Assembly: GCF_030814135.1 (NCBI RefSeq)
Contig: NZ_JAUSUQ010000004.1
Coordinates: 62,001 to 126,000 of the forward strand
DNA length: 64,000 nt
Direction of reading: 5' to 3'
Source: Caldalkalibacillus uzonensis
Lineage (GTDB): Bacteria > Bacillota > Bacilli > Caldalkalibacillales > Caldalkalibacillaceae
Positions 34,920-44,600 of this stretch are shown here, in pieces. Numbering within the stretch: position 1 is the first letter of the stretch; every line of letters starts with the position of its first letter. A program made the position numbers and the translations under genes. The notes below the pieces were generated by a model, which saw only the letters and a list, made by a program, of their open reading frames with translations, searched no databases and was not told where the DNA came from.

Positions 34920-35738
34920 TTATTTAATCGCCCCTGCCGTCAATCCTTTGACAATTTGCTTTTGAAGTAAGATAAAGAGAATCAGTACCGGAAGCACGGT
35001 AATAGTCGCAAATGCCATGAGGCTGTTCCATTGAATGCCGTAACGCCCGATTGCATTGTAAATACTGGCGGTCAAGGGCCACAACGCCTGATCGCGGTTG
35101 AATGTTAAGCTGTAGATCAGATCACCCCATGAAAACAAAAAAGAGATAGCAGCACTGACAATAATACCTGGGAACGCGATAGGAAGTATAATTCTGACAA
35201 AAGAGAAAATACGGCTACACCCGTCGATTTGTGCCGCTTCCTCAAGCTCCTTGGGAATGCCCAGGAAATAAGTTCTGAGAACCAAAACTGAAAAGGGGAT
35301 GCCTAATGTAGCCGTTGCTAATATGGGTCCTAGGTAGGAATTCAAAATCCCAAGTTTGCTAAATACGATAAACAGCGGTGTCAAAATCACGGTTGGAGGT
35401 AACATTTGGGTTACCAGAAAAAACAGAATAAAAAGTTTCATCCCGGAAACACGAAACCGTGCCAATCCATAAGCAGCCGGAACGGATAAAACTATGACGA
35501 TGATCATTGAAAAAAATGAAATCAACAAACTGTTGAAAAGATTGCGGTATACTCCAGAGGAAAAAATGTCGGCATAACCCTTCCCATCTATATGATGAGG
35601 CCAATAAGTTGGTGGAAACTGAAAGATTTCACTCTGCGTTTTGATCGAAGTGATAAACATCCAATAAACCGGGAACAAAAACACTAGAACAATGAGTATG
35701 GCAACCAGGTTTAACGTCAACTGTTTGTGCCGTGACAA
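34920..35738 (-). CDS. sugar ABC transporter permease, MalG-like
   Basis: A 272-residue CUT1 permease with six membrane segments and the EAA loop EAAQIDGCSRIFSFVRIILPIAFPG near residue 180. It starts with TTG at 35738, six bases after GAGGTGA, just past the stop of the MalF-like gene, so the two are translationally coupled. It lies 57 bases before the alpha-xylosidase gene. The likely cargo is an alpha-xylosyl-containing or other plant oligosaccharide. Confidence 0.92.
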   Translation of the reverse strand: MSRHKQLTLNLVAILIVLVFLFPVYWMFITSIKTQSEIFQFPPTYWPHHIDGKGYADIFSSGVYRNLFNSLLISFFSMIIVIVLSVPAAYGLARFRVSGMKLFILFFLVTQMLPPTVILTPLFIVFSKLGILNSYLGPILATATLGIPFSVLVLRTYFLGIPKELEEAAQIDGCSRIFSFVRIILPIAFPGIIVSAAISFLFSWGDLIYSLTFNRDQALWPLTASIYNAIGRYGIQWNSLMAFATITVLPVLILFILLQKQIVKGLTAGAIK

Positions 35739-35739
35739 A

Positions 35740-36624
35740 TCACATCACCTCATCCTTCTGGATCATCCATAGATAGATCAAACTAATGATTAACAAAATA
35801 AGAAATAAGATATTTGCCACAGCGGCACCAAGGCCAAAGTTAAAGTGGTCGAAGGATAACGTATATGCATAGGTAGAGAGCACTTCAGTTGAATTGACCG
35901 GTCCTCCGCCCGTCATGACATACACGAGATCAAACACTTTAAATGTATAAATAAAACCTAGAACCATGACCACCATAATGACCGGCCGTAATAAAGGAAT
36001 TGTGATGTAAAAAAACTTTTGCAAGGCGTTCGCTCCGTCCAGACTAGCGCTTTCATACACATCTTCAGGCAATGAGCTCAAGCCGGTTGATAACAGAATC
36101 ATGTTAAACGGAACACCAACCCAAATATTAGCTATAATAACGCCCCACAAGGCCATTTTCGGATTCGTCAGCCACTCGATCGGCTGTTGAATGATTCCTA
36201 GTGATAAAAAGATATGATTAACAACCCCTGTTTCGCCTCCCATCATGAATTTAAATAAAAGAGCTGTAATGGTCATCGGAATGAGCCAGCTCACCATCAC
36301 AATGCCCCGGAGAAGAGAAGCCAAGCGGAATTTCAAATTAAAAAACAGTGCGAGTAAAAAACCGATCACAAATTGGAAAAACACGCTGGCCACCGTATAG
36401 ATAAAGGTATTTTTCAGGGAAATTCTAAAAACTTCACTATTAATAACTTCCCTGTAGTTCCTCCAGCCAACAAAATGACTGTCCGCAGTCGCCAAATTCA
36501 TGAGGTTGGAATCTTTAAAGCTCAGGATAATATTGTAGATCAATGGATAACCGATTAATAGCAACATATAAATAATGGCGGGAAGAATAAACAGATAGCC
36601 GATACGATTTCTTGTTCCGGACAT
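35740..36624 (-). CDS. sugar ABC transporter permease, MalF-like
   Basis: A 294-residue CUT1 permease, with six membrane segments, EAA motif ESASLDGANALQKFFYITIPLLRPV near residue 190 and TGGGPVNSTEVLSTYAYTLSF near the C-terminus. The ATG follows GGGAGAT. The binding protein lies upstream, with a stem-loop in the gap, and the MalG-like partner immediately downstream. No ATPase gene belongs to this operon. Confidence 0.92.
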   Translation of the reverse strand: MSGTRNRIGYLFILPAIIYMLLLIGYPLIYNIILSFKDSNLMNLATADSHFVGWRNYREVINSEVFRISLKNTFIYTVASVFFQFVIGFLLALFFNLKFRLASLLRGIVMVSWLIPMTITALLFKFMMGGETGVVNHIFLSLGIIQQPIEWLTNPKMALWGVIIANIWVGVPFNMILLSTGLSSLPEDVYESASLDGANALQKFFYITIPLLRPVIMVVMVLGFIYTFKVFDLVYVMTGGGPVNSTEVLSTYAYTLSFDHFNFGLGAAVANILFLILLIISLIYLWMIQKDEVM

Positions 36625-36665
36625 ATGAATATCTCCCTTATTACTATAAATATGTTGTGGGGAAG

Positions 36666-36691
36666 GGTCTTCCCATTGCGACAGGAAGACC
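36666..36691 (-). other. intercistronic stem-loop between binding protein and permease genes
   Basis: Perfect 8-bp stem GGTCTTCC/GGAAGACC (arms 36666-36673, 36684-36691) with a 10-nt loop. It occupies the 78-base gap between the binding protein stop and the permease start. The minus strand continues CTTCCCC, not a T-run, so a stabiliser or weak attenuator is likely. Confidence 0.55.
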
Positions 36692-36702
36692 GCTGTTGTT
36701 TG

Positions 36703-37944
36703 TTATTTGCCAATAATACTATCAATGATCACTGCTGCTTCATCGAAAGCCTCTTGTGGAGATTGGGATTCAGTCAAAACTTGCTGAATGGCCACTTGTA
36801 TTGCCGAAGATATCTCCGGCCACTCAGGAGAAGGTCCACGTGGCACTGCAACATCCATAATTGGAATGAATTCACTCAGATATTGGTCTCCCTTCCAATA
36901 TTCAGATGTTTCTAATACATCTTTTCTTGGAGGGAAAATATTAGTGCTTGAGGCAAAGGGCTCCAACTGTTTTGGATCTTGCAGCCATTTTAAAAATTCC
37001 CAAGCCTCGTCGACATTTTTTCCTTTAACAATGGTTAGGTTGCCACCTCCGAGTACGGAAGCGCTTTTGACATCCTTCGGGATCATAGCGATACCGAAAT
37101 TCAAATCAGGAGCGTCTTCTTTAATACGTGTAATATTCCATGGCCCGTTTATCATCATCGCTACTCTTCCAGCTGCAAATTGCTTGGCTATATCATCCTG
37201 GGTTGCGTTGACAACATCTTTGCTCATAGAACCATCTTTCAAGAGATCCTCAAACAGTGTGATGGCTTTAACAGCCTCCGGTGAATTTATGTTCTGGTAG
37301 TCTCCTCCAGCAGAGATTAAGAAAGGATAAAACTGAAACGTTGATTCTTCCGATCTTACGGCAGAAATTGCAAAACCGTAATGTTCATTGTCCGTTAATT
37401 TCTTTGCAGTCTCCCTTAATTCTTCCCAAGTTGCAGGAGGTTCTTCAATACCTGCTTTTTCAAACATATCCTTGTTGTAAAACAAAGCGAGAGTGTTACT
37501 CTCATAGGGCAGGCCATAATAGCGGCCATTATATTTTGTCGAATTCAGAGGCCCTTCATAATAATTTTCTGCTTGTCCCCATTCTTGAATGCGATCGGTT
37601 AAATCCTCAAGAACTCCTATGGCTGCAAAAGAAGCGTTATCGACACCATCCATAAAGACAATATCGGGCAACGTTTCTCCAGCAACCCCAATGGAAAGCT
37701 GCTTCTTCGTTTCATCAAAAGGCACATATTCCATAACAACTTTCACTTTATCCTGAAGTTTGTTGTACTCTTCTGCCAGTTTTTCAAACTCTGTTTGCTG
37801 TTTTCCTGTAAAGTAATGCCACACCTTAATTTCCGTGCTGTCTCCATTGCTGGTTTCGCCAGAGGATGAGTCGGTGTCCTGTCCACATGCCGTTAACAAC
37901 AACAATAAAATTAACGCTAAGCCAAATATTTTCCCTATTTTCAA
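36703..37944 (-). CDS. sugar ABC transporter substrate-binding lipoprotein
   Basis: A 413-residue family-1 solute-binding lipoprotein. The signal peptide MKIGKIFGLALILLLLLTAC ends at the lipid cysteine, residue 20, followed by a serine-rich acidic linker. Characteristic parts are KVWHYFTGKQQTEFEKLAEEYN and RVAMMINGPWNITRIKEDAP. The TTG at 37944 is chosen since GGGGTG lies six bases upstream; a GTG nine bases earlier is the alternative. It is the first gene of the GH31-linked importer, behind a strong promoter carrying an operator-like site. Confidence 0.9.
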   Translation of the reverse strand: MKIGKIFGLALILLLLLTACGQDTDSSSGETSNGDSTEIKVWHYFTGKQQTEFEKLAEEYNKLQDKVKVVMEYVPFDETKKQLSIGVAGETLPDIVFMDGVDNASFAAIGVLEDLTDRIQEWGQAENYYEGPLNSTKYNGRYYGLPYESNTLALFYNKDMFEKAGIEEPPATWEELRETAKKLTDNEHYGFAISAVRSEESTFQFYPFLISAGGDYQNINSPEAVKAITLFEDLLKDGSMSKDVVNATQDDIAKQFAAGRVAMMINGPWNITRIKEDAPDLNFGIAMIPKDVKSASVLGGGNLTIVKGKNVDEAWEFLKWLQDPKQLEPFASSTNIFPPRKDVLETSEYWKGDQYLSEFIPIMDVAVPRGPSPEWPEISSAIQVAIQQVLTESQSPQEAFDEAAVIIDSIIGK

Positions 37945-38092
37945 GTTCAACACCCCGACTATTTAGTATACTTTTTGATTCGAAACCCTACCAGCATATT
38001 GAAGTAAAAAATAGATTCAAGATGAAGAAAATGTCATCGTTTTCATTTCATTTTTAACCTTTCTTTATTTACACCTCCCTACACCTATTTAG

Positions 38093-38207
38093 TTAGTTTA
38101 TTGGATGAATTAAGTATAACTGCATTTAGATTGAATTGTCAATAAATTAATTAGAAAACACTTTAGTATTTTGCTGCTAATATGTTATTATGTTTATTGG
38201 ATAAACA
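38093..38207. promoter_or_regulatory. divergent promoter region with two GTTTATTGGAT-type operators
   Basis: For the minus-strand importer: -35 TTGACA (38137-38142) and -10 TATACT (38113-38118) are 18 bases apart. Directly downstream is operator 1, with core GTTTATTGGAT at 38096-38106. Operator 2, with the same core at 38192-38202, is a perfect dyad TGTTTAT-TGG-ATAAACA (38191-38207) and lies before the plus-strand ROK gene. Both sites are where the ROK protein would repress its target and itself. Confidence 0.75.
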
Positions 38208-38320
38208 AATTTAATTGAATACTAGCACCATTCTCAAAAAATCTTCTTGCATAAGGCAGGATTCTATAAAAGAGAATAGATTCCCTTTTTACATATCATC
38301 AATAACAAGGAGAATAGCTC

Positions 38321-39499
38321 ATGAAAACTGGAGATCAAAATTTAGTCAAAAAAATCAACAAGTGCATCGTTTTGCACACCATTCAAACCAAAAGTCCCAT
38401 CTCACGATCACAAATTTCCCAAGCAACTGGTTTGAATAAAGCGACTGTCTCCTCTCTAGTCACTGAATTAATCAAAGAACATTTGGTACATGAAATAGGC
38501 ACCGGACAATCTTACGGTGGCCGCAAACCCGTTATGTTATATTTTAATCAAAATGCCGGATACTCGATCGGCATCGATTTAGGAGTAAATTACATTCTTG
38601 GCGTATTAACCGACTTGAAAGGTCATATCATTGAAAAGATTTTTGTGTCATTGAACAAGCAAGATTATCCTTATGTCATTAATGAGGTTATAAAAATTAT
38701 CCATAAATTATTCAGACAGACACCAAAGAGTCCATATGGCATTATCGGAATTGGGATTGGCGTTCCTGGGATTGTAAACAGAGAAGGAACGATCTTGTTT
38801 GCGCCTAACTTAAATTGGAGAAATATAAATATTAAAGAGGAGATTAAGAAAGAATTTGATTTGCCGGTCATTGTTGAAAACGATGCCAATTCGGGTGCAC
38901 ACGGAGAACATATATACGGGGCCGGAAAAAATATATCCAATCTTGTGTATGTAAACATTGGAATCGGCATTGGAACAGGCATTATTATTGACAACAAGTT
39001 ATTTAAAGGTGCAACCGGCATTTCTGGAGAGATGGGGCATCAAACTATTGATTTAAAAGGAATGAAATGCCGATGTGGAAATAAAGGTTGCTGGGAATTA
39101 TATGCCTCTGAAAGTGCCTTGCGTAAGCTTGCAAAACAAATACCCGTTTTTCGGAATGCTGAAAACATCGGCATTGAGGATCTCATTGAGAAAGCTAACC
39201 AAGGTAACAGAGATGTGATTAGTTTGTTTGACAGATTAGGAGAATATATTGGCATTGGATTAATTAATGTTATCAATACCTTTAACCCACATTTGGTCAT
39301 CATCGGTAACCGCTTCTCTCTACTAAAGAACTGGATTTTGAACCCTATTAACCGGGTGTTAGAACAAAGATTGCCGCCATTCCAGCGTGAAGCCTGCTCT
39401 GTTACATTTTCCGAACTTGGCATTTATTCCTGTGCCTTGGGCTCAGCCGCTTTTGCCGTTTCCAGTTTCTTCGACAAAGAAAAAGTCATTGTGGAATAA
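38321..39499 (+). CDS. ROK family transcriptional regulator, XylR-like
   Basis: A 392-residue repressor. The N-terminal winged helix (residues 25-65, ISRSQISQATGLNKATVSSLVTELI) is followed by a ROK sugar-sensing domain starting GIDLGVNYILGVL, with the zinc motif CRCGNKGCWELY near residue 250. It is a close paralogue of the XylR at 62 kb. The ATG is preceded by AAGGAG. It is divergent from the GH31 importer and probably controls it through the two GTTTATTGGAT sites. The inducer may be xylose or a xylosyl oligosaccharide. Confidence 0.88.
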   Translation: MKTGDQNLVKKINKCIVLHTIQTKSPISRSQISQATGLNKATVSSLVTELIKEHLVHEIGTGQSYGGRKPVMLYFNQNAGYSIGIDLGVNYILGVLTDLKGHIIEKIFVSLNKQDYPYVINEVIKIIHKLFRQTPKSPYGIIGIGIGVPGIVNREGTILFAPNLNWRNINIKEEIKKEFDLPVIVENDANSGAHGEHIYGAGKNISNLVYVNIGIGIGTGIIIDNKLFKGATGISGEMGHQTIDLKGMKCRCGNKGCWELYASESALRKLAKQIPVFRNAENIGIEDLIEKANQGNRDVISLFDRLGEYIGIGLINVINTFNPHLVIIGNRFSLLKNWILNPINRVLEQRLPPFQREACSVTFSELGIYSCALGSAAFAVSSFFDKEKVIVE

Positions 39500-39533
39500 G
39501 GACGCTTGAACGAAGCTGTTAAATTAATTAAAA

Positions 39534-39582
39534 ATGGGCCAGGTTAAAGCAAACGGCTCCAACCCGTGCCCTTTTTCCTGAG
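39534..39582 (+). terminator. probable terminator of the ROK regulator gene
   Basis: GGGCCAGGTT pairs imperfectly with AACCCGTGCCC (about 39536-39576) and is followed by TTTTTCC on the plus strand, 35 bases past the ROK stop codon. Confidence 0.5.
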
Positions 39583-39619
39583 GTTGATTCATGTACCTTT
39601 ACCCCTTACCGTCAACTTC

Positions 39620-40171
39620 TCAAGGTTGATTTGCCAGAAATCTCATTACCTCCAGCACATATTCTTGATTTTGATAAGTAAAGGGTAGTATGGCCAGCCA
39701 ACTTTCCCAAGTTTCAATTTTTGCCGTTTTGAACCAATGGTGTTCCCCATCAATAGGCAGAGCCAACAATTCAGCTGCTCCTGTTTCTGCGTTAAAACGT
39801 ACATAATCACCTAAATGCTGGGGTATGTCACTATTGGGGAATAACTCATTCAAGGGAGCTACCCCCAGCTCGTCAAGCAACGGATGCCAGAATTCATAGG
39901 GTACGAGGTAAACATCTGCTTCTGCAGCCACCATATGGGTGGTCACTAATGCCTCGGCAAATGGAAACACCTTCACTTGAACGGGGACAGCTTCAATTTG
40001 TGCTGCTAATACCTTTGTTAATGGTTCTTCCCAATCGGCGACGATTTCGGAATAGATATAAATGTGAACCTGCTCCCTTTCCTTGTGCACAAGCCCAGTA
40101 CATGAGGCCAGCAACAACACGGCTAGTAGTATCAGCACGAATTTAAAGAATGCTATTCTCCCTATCATCAT
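39620..40171 (-). CDS. small lipoprotein of unknown function, possibly half of a solute-binding fold
   Basis: A 183-residue predicted lipoprotein with a signal peptide ending LLLASC (lipid cysteine near residue 24). The mature part (VHIYIYSEIVADWEEPLTKVL, then AEADVYLVPYEFWHPLLDELG) looks like one lobe of a periplasmic-binding fold, but it is far shorter than a binding protein. It starts 11 bases after the GH8 stop; GGAG is 14 bases before the ATG, which is a long spacing. It is the last gene of the xylo-oligosaccharide operon. I do not recognise a family. Confidence 0.6.
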   Translation of the reverse strand: MMIGRIAFFKFVLILLAVLLLASCTGLVHKEREQVHIYIYSEIVADWEEPLTKVLAAQIEAVPVQVKVFPFAEALVTTHMVAAEADVYLVPYEFWHPLLDELGVAPLNELFPNSDIPQHLGDYVRFNAETGAAELLALPIDGEHHWFKTAKIETWESWLAILPFTYQNQEYVLEVMRFLANQP

Positions 40172-40182
40172 CAGCCAGTATG

Positions 40183-41361
40183 TTACTCCTTTCCTGGCGT
40201 ATGGTGGCTATCATTGGGCCCGTCGTGACCTCCAGGAAACCAAATTTTGTACCGGCCGCTTAAGGCTAACAGGCTGAACATATACAAACAATTGTCATAA
40301 TAGCGCCTGTTTCCTGTTCTAAGCGGTGTGTTCCAAAACAGGTCAACCATCTTCCTGGCATGGGGCTCGTCAGCGGCAAGGGAGGCCATGGCATTGGTGG
40401 CCAGCAAGCCGACCGGGTGCAACGCCTTTTCTTCAAAAGGCTCGCCTGCGATGGTGTACCGGCGGTAATCTTCTGGGTCCTTATCTGCAAAGAATGCCTG
40501 AATCTTATTGGCAATCTCCACCTGCTGAGGATCTTTGCCAAACCAGGCATAATCCAGGCCGATATTGGCTGCCACTCGGTACGAATCACTGAAGAAATGT
40601 CCGTATCCCCGCTCGTTGTTCGGTGTGCCGTCATAAAAGGCATACTCGGGGGCCAAGCCTGTTTCAGGATGGCAAGCCAAATGGAGGTATTGGCGGCTCG
40701 CTTCAGCCGCTTCCTTCCAAAACGGCCGGTCTTCCTCATTGGCCCATAAGGCAAACAATTCATAGAAATGGGGCAAGTGGTAAGAGGGATCGGTAAACTC
40801 ACATTCCGGTATAAACTTAATCAATTTGTTCTCCCGGTTCCACATGGGGTAGCCCCGCCCATTTTCCCCCTGGTGCAAGCAGGTGTGAAGCAATGTCCTG
40901 GCCTGGCGGCTGTAGTCATACGGCTCCGGCCCGTCCCCCCAGCGGTGCGAGGCAAAAAAGAGGGCCATGGCAAAATACTCTTCACCATCTGGGGCAGGGC
41001 CATAGGCACGTTTGCTTCCGTCAGGATTGCATGACCAGGCAAAATAACCGGCGTGTTCTCCCTCGTTTAAATACATATAGGTTTTGGCCCAATTCCACAA
41101 TCGGTTGAACACGTCTTGGCGATCCATTTGGACAGCCATCATCATGCCATAGGACATGCCTTCTGTCCTGACATCCAAATTGCCCGTATCCAGTATATAG
41201 GCAAGATCAGCACCGGTTTCATAATAGATTTTTGTCTCATCATCACCATATAGCAGCGCCTGCCAGGTTTCTTCCAGTTTTGTTTCAATCTCGCTCTCCG
41301 GGTAGCCATATGCCTTAAAAAGATTGGGATAAACACCCGTATAAAAGGCTCCTTTCCCCAT
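40183..41361 (-). CDS. reducing-end xylose-releasing exo-oligoxylanase, GH8 (Rex)
   Basis: A 392-residue cytoplasmic enzyme that removes xylose from the reducing end of xylo-oligosaccharides with inversion. It matches B. halodurans Rex closely over its length: TGNLDVRTEGMSYGMMMAVQMDR with the general acid Glu near residue 67, GYFAWSC, PDGEEYFAMALFFASHRWGDG, and HFFSDSYRVAANI with the catalytic aspartate. There is no signal peptide. The ATG at 41361 follows GGGAGAGG; an ATG eight codons upstream has no site. With the GH39 enzyme it degrades oligosaccharides from both ends inside the cell. Confidence 0.93.
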   Translation of the reverse strand: MGKGAFYTGVYPNLFKAYGYPESEIETKLEETWQALLYGDDETKIYYETGADLAYILDTGNLDVRTEGMSYGMMMAVQMDRQDVFNRLWNWAKTYMYLNEGEHAGYFAWSCNPDGSKRAYGPAPDGEEYFAMALFFASHRWGDGPEPYDYSRQARTLLHTCLHQGENGRGYPMWNRENKLIKFIPECEFTDPSYHLPHFYELFALWANEEDRPFWKEAAEASRQYLHLACHPETGLAPEYAFYDGTPNNERGYGHFFSDSYRVAANIGLDYAWFGKDPQQVEIANKIQAFFADKDPEDYRRYTIAGEPFEEKALHPVGLLATNAMASLAADEPHARKMVDLFWNTPLRTGNRRYYDNCLYMFSLLALSGRYKIWFPGGHDGPNDSHHTPGKE

Positions 41362-41412
41362 GGTCACAGCCTCTCCCTTCATCATTTCCGTTCAAAAAAC
41401 AAATGCTAAAAG

Positions 41413-42924
41413 TCAGTTGTGCTCAGAAATAATCAAACGGTCATCCAATCCGGCGTAGGTGGGTGTTTCATCTTTGACAGGCATCACTTCAATGAAGGTG
41501 ACCTCATTCTTCGTCAGCGTAAAGGATAGGAGCAGCCAGCCTTGCAGACCCTCCCTTTTCTCCGTGCGCAGCAGAGGAATGGCCGCCTCCTTGAGCGTGT
41601 CCACTTGCGCCGGCTTGGGAAAACGGGGCCGTCCCATCTGTTGCCACACCCGCCAGGGATTGGCGTGTTGTTCATCTACCGTTTGACGCTTAATAAACAC
41701 CTCCTTAGCATCGATGGCTAGTTTCAGATTGATTTGTTGCTCAAACCCGTCCCCTTCCTCCATCACCACATTCCAGGCAACCAAAGCGATGGACCCATCG
41801 TCTCTCTTGGTCACAATCAGCCGGTCATCCCGGTATAAGCATGTTTCACCCAGTTGGTTAAAGAATGAAAATAAATGAAAGGTGGGTTTGGGAATGCCAT
41901 GTAAAGCCACCAGACCAAATCCGCCATGGAAGATGGCTTTAGGGATGTCTGCCTCCTCGAAAACATCGCTAAATGTCCAGTAGGAAAACAAATCGACGCT
42001 ATCCCCTGCTTCACTCAGAATACGGGCCAGGTAAACCGCATTAAGGGGAGTGTCATGCACGGGATTGACCGGACTGTAGGAAGTGTTGTACTCCGTGATA
42101 TAAAAAGGCAAATCAGGAAATGGTGACTGATTGATCAGTTCACGCACAGACCTGAATTGATGAAGCATGTCTTCCGGTTGTTCCAGCTTTTGATAATAAT
42201 ACTCAAAAGTTGTCTTATGGGGTTTGGCTGATGTGTAGGCATGCCTGCTGACAAAATCAACGGGCACGTTTTCCCGCTCACAAAAGTGAAGGAAGTCCGT
42301 AATCCAATGATCCGATCCTCCACATATGGCTGGACCGCCCACTTTCAGTTCCGGATGCACCGCTTTGATCGCTTCAGCTGTCACTTGATACAATTTGAAA
42401 TATTCCGCTCGGTCCGCATTCTTCCAGAAATTTACAAGATTCGGTTCGTTCCAGATCTCAAACGGCCATTGTTTCACTTCTTCCAAACCATAACGTTCAA
42501 TAAAATGACGGACTGTGACTTTAATTAGCGTTTCCCATTGCTTATAATCTTTCGGGGGCGTGACGTTACCTTCCCAATAGAAAATGGTTTGCGTTCCTGA
42601 AGCCAATGCTTTGGGCATAAAGCCGATTTCCACAAGGGGCCGGATGTTGTGGGCCAGAAAAGCATCGAATATGCGGTCAATATAGGTAAAGTTGTAAAAA
42701 GGCTGCTTCTTTCCTTCTATCTCCACTTCCCGGTAAATGCCCACATCATCATGCAACAAGCCATGGCCTCTGATGTAGGCAAAACCGATTTTTTCCTGCA
42801 CCAGCTTCAAGTGATCCAAATACTCTTTTTGCAACGCTAACCCCAATCTCCCAGTGCCTACACACAGCTTAAACTTTTTTTCAAACTTTGTTGTTTTTTC
42901 TCCACTGATGACAATCTGACTCAT
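41413..42924 (-). CDS. xynB: beta-xylosidase, GH39 (XynB-like)
   Basis: A 503-residue retaining beta-xylosidase without signal peptide, length as in Geobacillus XynB1 (about 504). The acid/base Glu160 is in FEIWNEPN and the nucleophile Glu278 in FYITEYN, exactly the residue numbers known for the family. Other marks are [14 protein letters not shown] and [12 protein letters not shown]. It cleaves xylose from the non-reducing end of xylo-oligosaccharides. It lies between the DUF624 gene and GH8 gene in the importer operon. Confidence 0.94.
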   Translation of the reverse strand: MSQIVISGEKTTKFEKKFKLCVGTGRLGLALQKEYLDHLKLVQEKIGFAYIRGHGLLHDDVGIYREVEIEGKKQPFYNFTYIDRIFDAFLAHNIRPLVEIGFMPKALASGTQTIFYWEGNVTPPKDYKQWETLIKVTVRHFIERYGLEEVKQWPFEIWNEPNLVNFWKNADRAEYFKLYQVTAEAIKAVHPELKVGGPAICGGSDHWITDFLHFCERENVPVDFVSRHAYTSAKPHKTTFEYYYQKLEQPEDMLHQFRSVRELINQSPFPDLPFYITEYNTSYSPVNPVHDTPLNAVYLARILSEAGDSVDLFSYWTFSDVFEEADIPKAIFHGGFGLVALHGIPKPTFHLFSFFNQLGETCLYRDDRLIVTKRDDGSIALVAWNVVMEEGDGFEQQINLKLAIDAKEVFIKRQTVDEQHANPWRVWQQMGRPRFPKPAQVDTLKEAAIPLLRTEKREGLQGWLLLSFTLTKNEVTFIEVMPVKDETPTYAGLDDRLIISEHN

Positions 42925-42988
42925 CTCATTGCCACCCTTTGTTCAGATTTTTTTAAAAGCAAGGTCCATCAAGCTTCACTCTACCTCA

Positions 42989-43642
42989 TCATGGATGATC
43001 CTGGGCCTGTTGCTGCTCAACCTTTTGGAAAGCATGTGCGGCAACTTTCATGATCCACACGGCTGGGACACTCATACTAAATACCACAAGGAGACCTGGC
43101 AGCCAGGTGAAAATGACAATGAAAACAAGGAGACCTGCAACCATCAGCAGCGTATGGAGCGGAAAGGCCAGGCTGACGGCCATTGCAGAGCGTACATACT
43201 GCCAAATTTTTAACTGGTAATGGACCAGAACCGGAAACAGATAGAACAAGGAGACAGCGCTAAGCATCAACATGAACAAAGACACGATCCACAGGAAATG
43301 GGTCATTAAAGTGGACTGGGTATTGTAGTACTGAATGTTGTTATAAAGCAAAACAATAAACAACCCGTAACCCCAGCCCAGCACATTTGCCTTCATAAAT
43401 TCCCGTTTATAAGCCAGCCAAAATGTACGCCAGACCGCAAAGTCTTGTTGCCCCAGTATCCATTTGCGTATGACGCTGAAAAGAGCAGCCGTAGCCGGGG
43501 CAAAGCCCAGTACACATATGCCAAGAAGTGTGAACAGGATCCATAAGGTGTTAACATATACCAATCTGGTAATCCACAAGCAGGCCACATAAAAGACACC
43601 AGTGAGGCTGTTTCTTTCCAAAGCCCTCACGTCCGGATTCAT
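42989..43642 (-). CDS. DUF624 family membrane protein (YesL-like)
   Basis: A 217-residue membrane protein with five or so hydrophobic segments, of the DUF624/YesL family that almost always accompanies LplABC-type importers and YesMN regulators. It starts with ATGA overlap on the permease stop codon, so translation is coupled. The function of the family is not established; a role in transporter assembly or signalling to the sensor kinase is only a guess from gene order. Confidence 0.85.
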   Translation of the reverse strand: MNPDVRALERNSLTGVFYVACLWITRLVYVNTLWILFTLLGICVLGFAPATAALFSVIRKWILGQQDFAVWRTFWLAYKREFMKANVLGWGYGLFIVLLYNNIQYYNTQSTLMTHFLWIVSLFMLMLSAVSLFYLFPVLVHYQLKIWQYVRSAMAVSLAFPLHTLLMVAGLLVFIVIFTWLPGLLVVFSMSVPAVWIMKVAAHAFQKVEQQQAQDHP

Positions 43643-44589
43643 TCTTTCACCCCTCCCAGCGTCATCCCTTTAACAAAATACTTTTGCAGGAAAGGATACA
43701 CCAATATGATCGGCACACTCACAATAATGGTCATTGTTGCCCGGATGGACATGGGGGTGACCACATTGCCGCCTTGCGCTTCGCTGCCGGCAAAGGCATC
43801 CACTGCACTGCGTTGAGCCAATGCTGCATTAGTATTCTGTAAAATTTTCATCAATTCGTACTGTAAGGTCGTTAAGTGGGGATGGGAAGAGTTATACAGG
43901 AACACATCAAACCAGCTGTTCCATTGCCACACGGCCACGAACAAGGAAACTGTGGCCAATACAGGCAAGCTGAGCGGCATCACAATGCGTAAAAAGATCG
44001 TAAACTCGCCAGCCCCATCGATCCTGGCCGACTCGATAAAACTGTTTGGCAAACCATCAATGAAGGAGCGGATCACAATCAGGTTAAAAACACCAATGAT
44101 ATTGGGAATAATATACACCCAAAAACTGCCGATTAAACCCAATTCCCTGATTAATAAATAGGTGGGGATCAAACCGCCGTGAAAATACATGGTCAAGACA
44201 AAGAGAATCGTGGCAGGCTTGCGCAGCACAAACTCCTGCCGGCTTAAGGTGTAAGCCACCATCGCCGTACAGAATACAGAAATGACCGTACCTATCAGGG
44301 TGCGGGCAACTGATATAAATAAAGCCTGCAAAATGTGCGCTTCTCCCAGGACATGCTGGTAGTTTTGCAAAGTAAATTCCCGGGGCCACAAGTAAATGCC
44401 TCCTCTGATGGAGTCAGTCGCATCATTAAGGGAAATCGCCAACTGGTTCAACATGGGGTATAGCATGACTATGATCAACAAAATCATAAACAGATAGTTG
44501 CATGTGTCAAAGATGATATCCTCAGTGGTCAGCTTCCTTTTAGAAATCTTTTTCTTTAAGCGGAATGGCAGTGCTTTTGTTTTAATCAT
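43639..44589 (-). CDS. xylo-oligosaccharide ABC permease, LplC/YtcP/XynG-like
   Basis: A 316-residue permease of the LplC group with six membrane segments and EAA motif ESARIDGAGEFTIFLRIVMPLSLPV near residue 205. It ends FVKGMTLGGVKE, the standard C-terminus of this group. The ATG at 44589 follows GAGGAGG; the upstream in-frame start at 44604 has none. The gene order (binding protein, LplB, LplC, DUF624, GH39, GH8) resembles the Geobacillus xynEFG importer, whose cargo is xylotriose and related oligosaccharides. Confidence 0.91.
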   Translation of the reverse strand: MIKTKALPFRLKKKISKRKLTTEDIIFDTCNYLFMILLIIVMLYPMLNQLAISLNDATDSIRGGIYLWPREFTLQNYQHVLGEAHILQALFISVARTLIGTVISVFCTAMVAYTLSRQEFVLRKPATILFVLTMYFHGGLIPTYLLIRELGLIGSFWVYIIPNIIGVFNLIVIRSFIDGLPNSFIESARIDGAGEFTIFLRIVMPLSLPVLATVSLFVAVWQWNSWFDVFLYNSSHPHLTTLQYELMKILQNTNAALAQRSAVDAFAGSEAQGGNVVTPMSIRATMTIIVSVPIILVYPFLQKYFVKGMTLGGVKE

Positions 44590-44600
44590 GCTGCTCCTCC

